From positions 496,001-560,000 of the forward strand of contig NZ_JAPZVN010000002.1 of NCBI RefSeq assembly GCF_027533845.1: a DNA stretch of 64,000 nt. Direction: 5' to 3'. The notes beneath the pieces are model-generated. The model had not been told where the DNA came from. It saw only the letters and a list, made by a program, of their open reading frames with translations, and did no database searches. The number at the start of each line of letters is the position of its first letter. The first letter of the stretch is position 1. This document shows positions 7,635 through 16,830 of this stretch, piece by piece. A program made the translations under genes and the position numbers. Origin of the DNA: Streptomyces sp. RPT161. Lineage in GTDB: Bacteria; Actinomycetota; Actinomycetes; Streptomycetales; Streptomycetaceae.

Positions 7635-9538
7635 CAGCGCGCCCACAGGGTGATCGTGGTGCCCTTCGGCTGCATCGAACCGCCGCCGGGCGACTCGCTG
7701 AAGACCTTGCCGGTGAAGAACAGGTTGATCACGGTGACCTTGAAGCCCGCCGCCTCAAGGGTCTGCTTCGCGGTGTCGGTGTCCTGACCGGTCACATCCG
7801 GCACCTTGAACAACTGCCGGCCCTTGGAGACGGTGAGGGTGACCGTGTCGCCCTGCGCGGCCTGGCCGTCGGCCGGGCTCTGCTGGGCGACGGAGTCCTT
7901 GGGCACCGAGTCCGAGTACACCGGGCTGCCGGAGACCTGCGCCTTCAACCCGGCGGCCTGGAGCTTCTGTTCGGCGTCGCTGACCGTGGAACCCACCACG
8001 TCGGGGACCGCCACCGCCTTGCCCCGGCTGACGGTGATCGCCACCGCGTCGCCGTTCTTGCGCGGGGTGCCCGGTGCGGGATCGGTGGAGATCACCGCGC
8101 CCGCCGGCACCGTGTCGTTGAACTCCCTGGCGACCGTGCCCGGGGTCAGTCCGGCGTCCTTGATCTGCCGCTGCGCCTGGTCCAGCGGCTTGCCGACCAC
8201 CTGCGGCACGTCGGTGCGCTGCGGGCCGCGCGAGACGACCACCCGCACCGTGCCGTTGCCGCGGATCCGGGCGCCGGGGCCGGGATCGGTGGAGATCACG
8301 TGGTCCTTGGCGACCGTCTCGCTGAAGTCCTCGCTGACCCGCACCCCGAGCCCGGCGCCCCGCAGCTTCTGCTCGGCCTGCGCCCTGGACAGCGCCAGGA
8401 CCGGCGGCACGCTGGTGAACTGCCCGGAACCCACGTACCAGACGACCGCGCCGGTGCCGAACAGCACCGCGAGCACGGTGACGATCGCTATCAGGCCGCG
8501 CCGCGGCAGCCGCCGCGGGCTGCCGGGCGCCGGGGGCTCCTCGTGCTTGATCAGGTCCGGTGGCAGCTGGAAGCGGCTGGTGCGGTTGATCACCTCGGTG
8601 CGCTCGCCGCCGGTGCGGCGGATGACCGTCGTACGGTCGTCGTCCTCCGCGCCCGCCAGGGCCTGCGGTGGTACCGCGTCCAGCTGCTCGTCGGTGAGCG
8701 CGCCGCGCGCCGCGCGCAACCGCCCCAGCGCCGCCACCGCGTCGGCCGGGCGCGGCTGCGGCGTACGGGACGCCATGGTGGTCACCAGTTCGTCCAGCTC
8801 CGGCGCGAGCCCCGGCACGGCGGCCGAGGGCGGCCCGACGTCCTCGTGCAGGTGCTGGTAGATCACGGTGGCCGGGGTGCCGCCGTTGTGCGGCTTGGCG
8901 CCGGTGAGCATCTCGTAGAGCAGTACACCGCACGCGTAGACGTCGGAGCGCTCGTCGGCGGTGCCGTGCTCGATCTGCTCCGGCGCCAGGTACGACACGG
9001 TGCCCAGCACCGAACCGCTGGTGGAGGTGGTGTCGGTGCCCACCGCGCGCACCAGGCCGAAGTCGGCGACCTTGACCCGGCCGTCGTCGCCCATCAGGAC
9101 GTTCTCCGGCTTCATGTCGCGGTGCACCAGGCCCGCCAGGTGCGCGGCGCCCAGCGCGGCCAGTATCGGCTCCAGGATGTCCAGCGCGGCCCGCGGCGGC
9201 AGCGCGCCGCGCTCCCGCAGCACATCGCGCAGGGTGCAGCCGGCCACGTACTCCATCGCCAGGTAGACGTACGTGCCGTCGGTTCCCTGGTCGAACACGC
9301 CCACGACGTTGGGGTGGTCAAGGCGGGCCACCGCCTTGGCCTCCCGGATGAACCGCTCGACGAAGGCATCGTCGCCCGCCAGCGCCGGGTGCATCACCTT
9401 CAGCGCCAGCACTCGGTCGAGACGGGTGTCCACGGCCCGGTAGACCGTGGCCATCCCGCCGACGGCGATCCGCGCCTCGATCCGGTACCGGCCGTCGAGC
9501 ACGTGCCCGACGAGCGGGTCCTGCAGGGTCGTATTCAC
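7634..9538 (-). CDS. PASTA-domain Ser/Thr protein kinase
   Basis: A 634-residue transmembrane kinase of the PknB type. The cytoplasmic kinase domain (about 17-280) has GGMA in the glycine loop, Lys47 in ALKVMHP, HRDMKPEN with catalytic Asp141, and DFG. A juxtamembrane Arg-rich segment and one membrane span follow (about 347-372). Four PASTA repeats fill the exterior part (about 373-634). Such kinases sense peptidoglycan fragments and phosphorylate wall and division proteins. The start GTG at 9538 has a TAAACT box 7 bases upstream and no ribosome site, suggesting its own leaderless promoter even though the thi genes lie upstream on the same strand. Coupled to nfo downstream. Confidence 0.95.
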   Translation of the reverse strand: MNTTLQDPLVGHVLDGRYRIEARIAVGGMATVYRAVDTRLDRVLALKVMHPALAGDDAFVERFIREAKAVARLDHPNVVGVFDQGTDGTYVYLAMEYVAGCTLRDVLRERGALPPRAALDILEPILAALGAAHLAGLVHRDMKPENVLMGDDGRVKVADFGLVRAVGTDTTSTSGSVLGTVSYLAPEQIEHGTADERSDVYACGVLLYEMLTGAKPHNGGTPATVIYQHLHEDVGPPSAAVPGLAPELDELVTTMASRTPQPRPADAVAALGRLRAARGALTDEQLDAVPPQALAGAEDDDRTTVIRRTGGERTEVINRTSRFQLPPDLIKHEEPPAPGSPRRLPRRGLIAIVTVLAVLFGTGAVVWYVGSGQFTSVPPVLALSRAQAEQKLRGAGLGVRVSEDFSETVAKDHVISTDPGPGARIRGNGTVRVVVSRGPQRTDVPQVVGKPLDQAQRQIKDAGLTPGTVAREFNDTVPAGAVISTDPAPGTPRKNGDAVAITVSRGKAVAVPDVVGSTVSDAEQKLQAAGLKAQVSGSPVYSDSVPKDSVAQQSPADGQAAQGDTVTLTVSKGRQLFKVPDVTGQDTDTAKQTLEAAGFKVTVINLFFTGKVFSESPGGGSMQPKGTTITLWAR

Positions 9539-9545
9539 GCAAGGG

Positions 9546-9551
9546 AGTTTA
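9546..9551 (-). promoter_or_regulatory. -10 box for the kinase gene (leaderless)
   Basis: TAAACT on the minus strand lies 7 bases before the GTG start, in the 43-base gap after thiG. No -35 is convincing. Confidence 0.4.
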
Positions 9552-9581
9552 CGAGGTGGGACTGTGGAACCCCGGTGCCCG

Positions 9582-10592
<1,011 letters not shown>

Positions 10593-10596
<4 letters not shown>

Positions 10597-11765
10597 ACGG
10601 CCTGCTCCTGGAGTGCGTTCGCGAATCGTGCGGGGGTGAACGGGCGGGCGTACGGCGGGACTTCGCCGGTGGTCAGCGCCTCGGCCATGACATCGCCGGT
10701 GATCGGGGTGAGCAGCACCCCGTTGCGGTGGTGGCCGGTGGCCAGCAGCAGCCCGGGCAGCGCGGTCGGCCCGAGTAGCGGCGCGTTGTCCGGTGAGCCG
10801 GGACGCAGCCCGGCCAGGGTCTCGGCGAGCGGTAGTTCGGTGATGCCGGGCACCAGGTCGTGCGCGTCCCGCAGCAGTTCGTAGACGCCGCCCGCGGTGA
10901 CCTCGGTGTCCCAGCCCAGCTCCTCGCTGGTCGCGCCGACCACCAGCTCGCCGTTCTCCCTCGGCACCAGGTAGACATGGCCGCCGCGCACCACCCCGCG
11001 CACCGTCCTGGACAGGAACGGCGCGTACGCCCGCGGGATCCGCAGCCGCAGCACCTGGCCCTTCACCGGCCGCACCGGTGGCAGTACGTGCTCGGGCAGG
11101 CCCGCGACGACGCCGCTGCGGCTGCCCGCCGCCAGCACGGTGTGCTCGGCGGTGAGCGAGGTGCCGCCGCGCAGTACCGCGCCGCGGGCCCGGTCGCCGT
11201 CCACGGCGATCCGCTCGACGAGGTCGCGGTGGAAGGCCACCCCGGCGCCCTCGCAGGCCAGCAGCAGGGCGTTGGCCAGCCGTCGGGGGTCGACCTGGTG
11301 GTCGCCGTCCACCCGCAGACCGCCGCGCACGCCGGGGGCCAGCATCGGCTCCAGGCGGCGGCAGTCGCGGCCGCTGATCCACTCGGACTCCAGGCCCAGG
11401 GAGAGCTGGAAGGCGTGCAGTTCGCGCAGCGCCGCGCGGTCGTCGGCGTCCAGCGCGACCGCGAGCGTCCCGCATGGGCGGTAACCGAGGTCGAGGCCGG
11501 TGGCCTCGGTCAGCTCCGCGGCGAACGACGGATAGCGGCGCGCCGACGCCAGGTTGAGGTCCAGCAGGGTCTGCTCGCCGTACTGGAGTTCCGTGACGGC
11601 GGCGAGCATCCCGGCGGCGACACGGGCGGCGCCACCGCCCGGCGCCGGGTCGACCACCGCCGTTCGCAGCCCGCGCTGGGCCGCGCGCCAGGCTGTGACA
11701 AGGCCGATGATTCCGCCACCGATGACGAGCACGTCGCCTTGCGGCGGGCAACCGGAAACGTGCAT
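10593..11765 (-). CDS. thiO: glycine oxidase ThiO
   Basis: An FAD enzyme that oxidises glycine to iminoglycine, the C-N unit for the thiamine thiazole in aerobes. It has 390 residues. The N-terminal dinucleotide-binding motif is VLVIGGGIIGL, and the C-terminal GLRPGSPDNAP and TGHHRNG blocks are typical of D-amino-acid-oxidase family members. GGGAGGAG stands 10 bases before the ATG. It is the first gene after the TPP riboswitch. Confidence 0.95.
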
Positions 11766-11780
11766 GACGGTTCCGCTCCT

Positions 11781-11870
11781 CCCTTCGCCGGTATGACCCG
11801 GATCAGGTTCGTACGGTCGGCGGCCGGTCAGCCGCCCTCTCAGCCCGGTACGTCCGGGCTCCCGCGAGTG
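11781..11870 (-). ncRNA. TPP (THI-element) riboswitch
   Basis: Read on the minus strand, the leader contains CCGGGCTGAGAGGGC and, after a variable stem (GGCGGCTGACCGGCCGCC), the signature GAACCTGATCCGGGTCATACC followed by GGCGAAGGGAG. These are the conserved CUGAGA and ACCUGAUC sensor segments of the thiamine pyrophosphate aptamer. Its 3' end runs into the thiO ribosome binding site, so control of translation start is the likely mode. A TAAGGT box near 11900 may be the -10. Confidence 0.95.
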
Positions 11871-11984
11871 CGTATGCGTACCCGTACCTTACTGCGTGAG
11901 GTACGGGGGGCGACCCCCCCCGGGACCCCGGCCGGGTGGTGCCGGCGGCCCTTCGCGGGGTGTGGGGGGCGGTGGTTGCGGACC

Positions 11985-12048
11985 GCCGGTCCGGTTCGCG
12001 GGGTTGCTCGCCGCTGCGGCGGATCCTTTTCCGGGGGCAGGCCCCCAT
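11985..12048 (-). repeat. dispersed intergenic repeat, copy B
   Basis: Read on the minus strand it runs CCTGCCCCCGGAAAAGGATC, then CGCCGCAGCGGCGAGCAACC. This is nearly the same as copy A at 12181-12257 over about 47 bases. It begins with a GGGGGC..GCCCCC hairpin. Confidence 0.7.
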
Positions 12049-12180
12049 ACCCCCTGGCCTGGCGGATTCCTCTGGACGAGCCCATGGCCCCGTCGGGCGG
12101 GGTCTTCCGGGGGCGAGTCCCGGCTCCACGCCGTTGCGACGGGGTTCTGCCGGGGTGAGCGCTGTCGCAGCCGCAGGGGG

Positions 12181-12257
12181 TCCGGGGCTTGCCCCCGGAA
12201 AGAAATCCGCCGCGATGGCGAGCAACCCCCACGGCGCGGTTCGGCGGCGCGAACCGG
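12181..12257 (+). repeat. dispersed intergenic repeat, copy A
   Basis: Reads GGGGCTTGCCCCCGGAAAGA, then AATCCGCCGCGATGGCGAGC, then AACCCCC. The hairpin GGGGCTTGCCCC at the left end, the central CCGCCGCGANGGCGAGCAACCC core and the GCGGTTCGG right flank recur at other intergenic sites in this window. Confidence 0.7.
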
Positions 12258-12324
12258 CCGCAAGCCGTGACGATGTGTCAGGGATCTCTCCGCACGATGC
12301 TGCGGAAACCGCGCCGGACGGCGC

Positions 12325-12330
12325 TACCGT
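12325..12330 (+). promoter_or_regulatory. -10 box for the flavoprotein gene (leaderless)
   Basis: TACCGT is followed by 6 bases and then GTG at 12337, with no ribosome site. Confidence 0.4.
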
Positions 12331-12336
12331 GATCGC

Positions 12337-13554
12337 GTGAGGGATGAGCAGAGCGTGCGCCGAGTCGTGGTGGTCGGGGCCGGAATGGCCGGAGTGCAGA
12401 CCGCGGTGTCGCTGCGCGAGCACGGGTTCGGCGGATCGATCACACTGCTCGGCGCGGAACCGCACCACCCCTACGACCGCCCGCCGCTGTCGAAGTCCGT
12501 ACTGCTGGGCGCGGCCGACGGCTCCGCCTTCGACGTGGACTTCGCCGGACTCGGCATCGAACTGCGGCTCGGCCAGCACGCCGACGCGCTGCGCCCGGAC
12601 GAGCGGCAGGTCGTGACGGCCGGCGGCCCGCTCGCGTACGACCGGCTGGTGATCGCCACCGGCGCGGAACCCGTGACGCTGCCCGGCGCGGCCGGAGTGC
12701 CCGGCGTGCACATGCTGCGCACGCTGGACGACGCGAACGCGCTGCGCCCGGTGCTGGCCGCCAAACGCCAGGTGGTCGTGGTCGGCGCCGGGTGGATCGG
12801 CGCCGAGTTCGCCACCGCGGCCCGCGAGTCCGGCTGCGAGGTGACCGTGGTCGAGGCCGCGGAGCGGCCGTTGGCCGGGGTGCTGCCCGCCGAGATCTCC
12901 GCGCCGATGCGCGGCTGGTACGAGGAGGCCGGGGTACGGCTGCTCACCGGCGTCCAGGTCGCCGGGGTGGAACCGGGCGCCGTACTGCTCTCCGACGGCA
13001 CCCGGCTGATCGCCGGCGCGGTGGTGATCGGGATCGGGGCGCGCCCGACGACCGGCTGGCTGGCCGGTTCCGGCGTCGAACTGGACGAGCACCGGGCGGT
13101 ACGCGCCGACGACCGGCTGCGCACCTCGGTCCCCGGCGTCCTGGCGGTCGGCGACTGCGCGTCGTTCCCGTCCGCCCGCTACGGCGAGCGGCTGCTCATC
13201 CACCACTGGGACAACGCGGTGCAGGGCCCGCGCACGGCGGCGGCGAACCTGCTGGGCGAGGACGAGCCGTACGACCCGGTGCCGTACTTCTGGTCCGAGC
13301 AGTTCGGGCGCTTCGTGCAGTACGCGGGCCACCACACGGACTCCGACCAGCTGCTGCGGCGCGGCGATCCGGACGGTCCGGCGTGGTCGGTGTGCTGGCT
13401 GCGGGACGGCGCGCTGGCCGCACTGCTCGCCGTGGGCCGCCCCCGCGACCTGGCGCAGGGCCGCAAGCTGATCGAACGCGGCGCCCGACTGGACCCCGCG
13501 GCGGCCGCGGACCCCGCCGTCCCGCTGAAGTCGGCGGTCCGCAGCGCGGCGTGA
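12337..13554 (+). CDS. NAD(P)/FAD-dependent oxidoreductase, ferredoxin-reductase-like
   Basis: A 405-residue two-dinucleotide-binding flavoprotein. GAGMAG (14-19) binds FAD. VVVGAGWIGAE near 147 binds the nicotinamide cofactor. VPGVLAVGDCA is the second FAD motif. The C-terminal third, with HHWDNAVQGPRTAAANLLG, is the reductase dimerisation-type domain seen in rubredoxin and ferredoxin reductases that serve P450s and dioxygenases. No ferredoxin or oxygenase gene is adjacent, so its partner is unknown. Confidence 0.85.
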   Translation: MRDEQSVRRVVVVGAGMAGVQTAVSLREHGFGGSITLLGAEPHHPYDRPPLSKSVLLGAADGSAFDVDFAGLGIELRLGQHADALRPDERQVVTAGGPLAYDRLVIATGAEPVTLPGAAGVPGVHMLRTLDDANALRPVLAAKRQVVVVGAGWIGAEFATAARESGCEVTVVEAAERPLAGVLPAEISAPMRGWYEEAGVRLLTGVQVAGVEPGAVLLSDGTRLIAGAVVIGIGARPTTGWLAGSGVELDEHRAVRADDRLRTSVPGVLAVGDCASFPSARYGERLLIHHWDNAVQGPRTAAANLLGEDEPYDPVPYFWSEQFGRFVQYAGHHTDSDQLLRRGDPDGPAWSVCWLRDGALAALLAVGRPRDLAQGRKLIERGARLDPAAAADPAVPLKSAVRSAA

Positions 13555-13578
13555 CGCCCCGGGGGCCGCTTCCGAAGG

Positions 13579-13597
13579 GCCCGCCGCGACGGCGGGC
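13579..13597. terminator. hairpin after the flavoprotein gene
   Basis: An 8-bp perfect stem GCCCGCCG / CGGCGGGC with a CGA loop, 25 bases after the stop. Confidence 0.5.
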
Positions 13598-13783
13598 GTC
13601 CAGCACGGCGCGGCCCGGCGGTGCCGCGCGCACCGGCCCCCAGCGGCGGGCGGCCGTAAGAGTGACGTTGAATCGGTGGCCCGGCCCTCATGGACGCAGT
13701 CCGTAAGGGCGCCGCACCACGGGCCTCCCCCGGGGGAACCAGTCGGGTACCGGTTGTCGGTGCGGGATGGCACGCTTGTCCCC

Positions 13784-14158
13784 GTGACTGGTTACTCGTC
13801 GATTGACCCCAAGATTGACGCCCTCGTTCCTTCCTGGCTCACCCTGCCCGACGCCGCCGAGCGGCTCGATGTCGAAGTGACCCGCGTTCGGCAGCTGATC
13901 AAGGAGGGTCAGCTCATCGCGGTTCGCCGGGGCGAAAACCGGGTTCTGATGGTCCCCGCCGACTTCATCGGCACCGGCAAGGTGGTCAAGGGCCTCGCCG
14001 GAACGCTGACGCTGCTCAGGGACGACGGCTTCACCGACGAAGAGGCGTTGGAGTGGCTGTTCACCGCCGACCCGACCCTCCCCGGCACCCCCGTCCAGGC
14101 ACTGCGGGAGAATCGCGGAACCGAGGTGAAGCGCCGCGCCCAGGCGCTCGCCGTCTGA
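13784..14158 (+). CDS. Rv2175c-family DNA-binding protein
   Basis: A 124-residue protein with an N-terminal winged/MerR-like helix-turn-helix (about 15-65, [20 protein letters not shown]). The C-terminal Rv2175c domain contains [18 protein letters not shown] and EALEWLF. The M. tuberculosis relative Rv2175c binds DNA and is phosphorylated by the neighbouring kinase PknL. Here a PASTA kinase lies 4 kb away on the other strand. GTG at 13784 fits the usual length; longer frames upstream run through non-conserved GC-rich DNA. No clear ribosome site. Confidence 0.88.
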   Translation: MTGYSSIDPKIDALVPSWLTLPDAAERLDVEVTRVRQLIKEGQLIAVRRGENRVLMVPADFIGTGKVVKGLAGTLTLLRDDGFTDEEALEWLFTADPTLPGTPVQALRENRGTEVKRRAQALAV

Positions 14159-14183
14159 CCCGATCCGGGGGGAGCGCCACCGT

Positions 14184-14867
14184 ATGACCACCACCGCCGA
14201 GAACCGCGGGCGCGCGCTGCGCGCACAGCTCGCCGACGCCCGGGTCTACCTGTGCACCGACGCCCGCAGGCGGCAGGGCGATCTGCCCCAGTTCCTGGAC
14301 GCGGTCCTCGGCTCCGGCGTGGACATCGTGCAGCTGCGGGACAAGGGCATGGAGGCCGCCGAGGAGCTGGAACACCTCGCGGTCTTCCGGGAGGCCTGCC
14401 GCAGGCACGGCAAGCTGCTCGCGGTCAACGACCGGGCGGACGTCGCACACGCGGTGGGCGCGGACGTGCTGCACCTCGGGCAGGGCGACCTGCCGGTGCC
14501 CGCCGCCCGCGCCATCCTCGGCGACGAGGTGGTCATCGGACGCTCCACCCATGCCGAATCCGAAGCGGCCGCGGCCGCCATCGAGCCCGGTGCGGACTAC
14601 TTCTGCACCGGGCCGGTGTGGCCCACGCCCACCAAGCCCGGGCGGCACGCCCCCGGCCTGCCGCTGGTGGAGTACGCGGCGGGGCTGGCCACCGAACGCC
14701 CCTGGTTCGCCATCGGCGGCATCGACCTGTCCAACGTGGAGCAGGTGCTGGCCGCCGGCGCGCGGCGGATCGTCGTGGTCCGGGCGATCACCGAGGCGGA
14801 CGACCCCGCCGAGGCGGCGGCACGCTTTGCCAAGATCGTCCGAGGCGCGGACGGAACTCCGTCATAA
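14184..14867 (+). CDS. thiE: thiamine-phosphate synthase
   Basis: Joins the pyrimidine and thiazole phosphates to thiamine monophosphate. The protein has 227 residues and a TIM barrel: [36 protein letters not shown] and FAIGGID are the family blocks. GGGGGGAGC precedes the ATG. It stands alone on the plus strand, away from the riboswitch-controlled thiOSG operon, and no TPP aptamer is visible before it. Confidence 0.95.
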   Translation: MTTTAENRGRALRAQLADARVYLCTDARRRQGDLPQFLDAVLGSGVDIVQLRDKGMEAAEELEHLAVFREACRRHGKLLAVNDRADVAHAVGADVLHLGQGDLPVPAARAILGDEVVIGRSTHAESEAAAAAIEPGADYFCTGPVWPTPTKPGRHAPGLPLVEYAAGLATERPWFAIGGIDLSNVEQVLAAGARRIVVVRAITEADDPAEAAARFAKIVRGADGTPS

Positions 14868-14890
14868 CCGCTCATATCGCGGAAGCTGGG

Positions 14891-14920
14891 TTACGGACCG
14901 TCCACACTGGCCGTTAGCCT
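14891..14920 (+). promoter_or_regulatory. metF promoter (leaderless)
   Basis: TTACGG (14891-14896) and TAGCCT (14915-14920) are separated by 18 bases. The -10 ends 7 bases before the metF ATG, so the transcript probably starts at the start codon. Confidence 0.5.
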
Positions 14921-14927
14921 GAACGAC

Positions 14928-15845
14928 ATGGCCCTTGGAACCTCTTCCACCAGGACCGATCGCGCGGTCACCATTCGTGAACTGCTCTCGTCCGGCGAGC
15001 GCTCGTACTCCTTCGAATTCGCTGCCCCGAAGACCGAGAAGGGCGAGCGGACCCTGTGGGACGCCATCCGCCGCATCGAGGCCGTCCGGCCGACCTTCGT
15101 ATCCGTGACATACGGTGCGGGCGGCTCCTCCCGTGAGGGAACGGTCCGCGCCACCGACCGCATCGTCTCCGACACCACGCTGACCCCGTGCGCGCATCTG
15201 ACCGCGGTCAACCACTCGGTCGCCGAACTGCGCAACATCATCGGCCAGTACGCGGACGCCGGAATCCGCAACATGCTCGCGGTCCGTGGCGACCCGCCCG
15301 GTGACCCGATGGGCGAGTGGGTCCCGCACCCGCAGGGCCTGCGCTACGCCGCGGAACTCGTCTCGCTGATCAAGGAGTCCGGGGACTTCTGCGTGGGCGT
15401 GGCGGCCTTCACCGAGATGCATCCGCGCTCCCTCGACCCGGAGTCCGACACCCGGTACTTCGTGGACAAGTGCCGGGCGGGCGCCGACTTCGCCATCACC
15501 CAGATGTTCTTCAACGCCGAGGACTACCTGCGGCTGCGGGACCGGGTGGCGAGGGCCGGATGCGAGACGCCGATCATTCCGGAGATCATGCCGGTCACCA
15601 ACGTCCGGCAGATCGAGCGCTTCTCGCAGCTCGGCAACGCCCCGTTCCCGCCCTCGCTGGCGGAACGGATCCTCGCGGTCCAGGACGACCCGGCGGCGGT
15701 GCGGGCCATCGGTGTGGAGTTCGCCAGCGAGATGTGCCGCAGACTGATGGACGAGGACATCCCGGGACTGCACTTCATTACCCTGAACCACTCCACGGCA
15801 TCGCTGGAAATCTACGAGAATCTCGGTCTGCACCGAAGGTCGTAG
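14928..15845 (+). CDS. metF: methylenetetrahydrofolate reductase
   Basis: Reduces 5,10-methylene- to 5-methyl-tetrahydrofolate for methionine synthesis, using FAD. The 305-residue single-domain bacterial form contains [13 protein letters not shown] at the start, [20 protein letters not shown] and [13 protein letters not shown], the conserved folate and FAD segments. The ATG at 14928 has no ribosome site but a good leaderless -10. Confidence 0.97.
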   Translation: MALGTSSTRTDRAVTIRELLSSGERSYSFEFAAPKTEKGERTLWDAIRRIEAVRPTFVSVTYGAGGSSREGTVRATDRIVSDTTLTPCAHLTAVNHSVAELRNIIGQYADAGIRNMLAVRGDPPGDPMGEWVPHPQGLRYAAELVSLIKESGDFCVGVAAFTEMHPRSLDPESDTRYFVDKCRAGADFAITQMFFNAEDYLRLRDRVARAGCETPIIPEIMPVTNVRQIERFSQLGNAPFPPSLAERILAVQDDPAAVRAIGVEFASEMCRRLMDEDIPGLHFITLNHSTASLEIYENLGLHRRS

Positions 15846-15904
15846 CGGGCGGATCCGCGCCCCGGGGGATACGACGGCGGTGAACGGTAAAAGGAAGTGC
15901 GCGC

Positions 15905-16696
15905 ATGGGCTACACGGTGCTCTACATCGCGTTCGGTGTCGTGGCGCTCTGGCTGCTGGGCGAGGTACTGCTCCAGTACAAGGCGCGGCTGCGCTGGCGG
16001 CTGCTGGCCTTCTCCGGGTTCTGCGGCGTGGTCCTGGGCGTCGCCCTGCCGTCGGTGATCGTGATCTGCCTGGGCGCGGCGGCGTTCGCGGCCGGGCAGA
16101 CCTTCGTCACGCTGTCGTACCGGCGCGGTTTCGCCGCCGGTTGGGCGCTCGGCGGACGGCCAGGTTCCAGCCGCCGCCGCAAAGGGGGCCGCGGAGCGGG
16201 GAGCGCCCCGGCGAGTGAGGTGCCGACGGCGCCGGAGCAGCCCCCGGCCCAGCCCGAACCGCCTTTGGAGACGGCCGAGTTCGAGCCGTACGGCACCGGC
16301 AGCGAGGAGTACCCGCAGGGTGTGGACAGCACCCAGGTGTACTCGCCGATGCCGATGCCGGAGGAGACGGGGGAGTACGCCGCCTACCAGCCGCACCCGG
16401 GCGACGGCTACGAGGGCTACGGGTGGCAGCAGCAGCCGTCCTACGCGTACGAGCCGGATGTCTTCGGCAACACGCCGCAGCCGGACTACGGCTACGGCCA
16501 GCAGCAGTATCCGCAGTACGGGGAGTACGCCTATCCGGCGCAGGATCCTTACGCCGCCGCGCAGTACGGCTACGAGACACCGCCCGGCGGGGTCTGGAAC
16601 CCGGAGTACCACCCCGAGCCCCACATCCCCCAACAGGCGCCCCCCGCACATGACCAGCCCCAACCCACGGACCCGTACGACCCCTACCACTACTAG
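15905..16696 (+). CDS. membrane protein with a long Tyr-rich cytoplasmic tail
   Basis: A 263-residue protein of unknown function. The first 85 residues hold two or three membrane segments (YTVLYIAFGVVALWLLGEVLL; LLAFSGFCGVVLGVALPSVIVI; an adjoining Ala-rich span). An Arg/Lys cluster (RRRKGG) fixes the tail inside the cell. The remaining 160 residues are low complexity, rich in Tyr, Gln, Pro, Gly and Glu, with YGYGQQQYPQYGEYAYP-like runs. AAGGAAG precedes the ATG. Similar tails occur in other streptomycete membrane proteins. It may be a disordered interaction or phosphorylation region, which is inference. Confidence 0.8.
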   Translation: MGYTVLYIAFGVVALWLLGEVLLQYKARLRWRLLAFSGFCGVVLGVALPSVIVICLGAAAFAAGQTFVTLSYRRGFAAGWALGGRPGSSRRRKGGRGAGSAPASEVPTAPEQPPAQPEPPLETAEFEPYGTGSEEYPQGVDSTQVYSPMPMPEETGEYAAYQPHPGDGYEGYGWQQQPSYAYEPDVFGNTPQPDYGYGQQQYPQYGEYAYPAQDPYAAAQYGYETPPGGVWNPEYHPEPHIPQQAPPAHDQPQPTDPYDPYHY

Positions 16697-16727
16697 GGCC
16701 TGCGGCCGGGCCTGATCACGGGCCGTG

Positions 16728-16796
16728 GTGGGCTCGCCCCGGAACAGAACCGCCGCGACGGCGAGCAACCCCCTGGCGGAGCCAGGCGGTCCGAGC
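16728..16796 (+). repeat. dispersed intergenic repeat, copy C
   Basis: Reads GGGCTCGCCCCGGAACAGAA, then CCGCCGCGACGGCGAGCAAC, then CCCC. It carries the same core and the same left hairpin/GGAA junction as copy A, in the gap between two convergent genes. Confidence 0.7.
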
Positions 16797-16830
16797 GCCC
16801 GCCGCTGAAGCGCGGAACCTGGCCGGAGGC

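Larger units (their letters stand above)
11880..12330. other. long GC-rich gap with two inverted copies of a dispersed repeat
   Basis: About 450 bases between the divergent thi operon and the flavoprotein gene. There is no plausible gene; frames here are short and match nothing. Most of it is taken up by two copies of the same repeat in opposite orientation (listed separately). Between them is C/G-run hairpin-forming sequence, including GGGGGCAGGCCCCC and GGGGCTTGCCCC. Confidence 0.7.
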
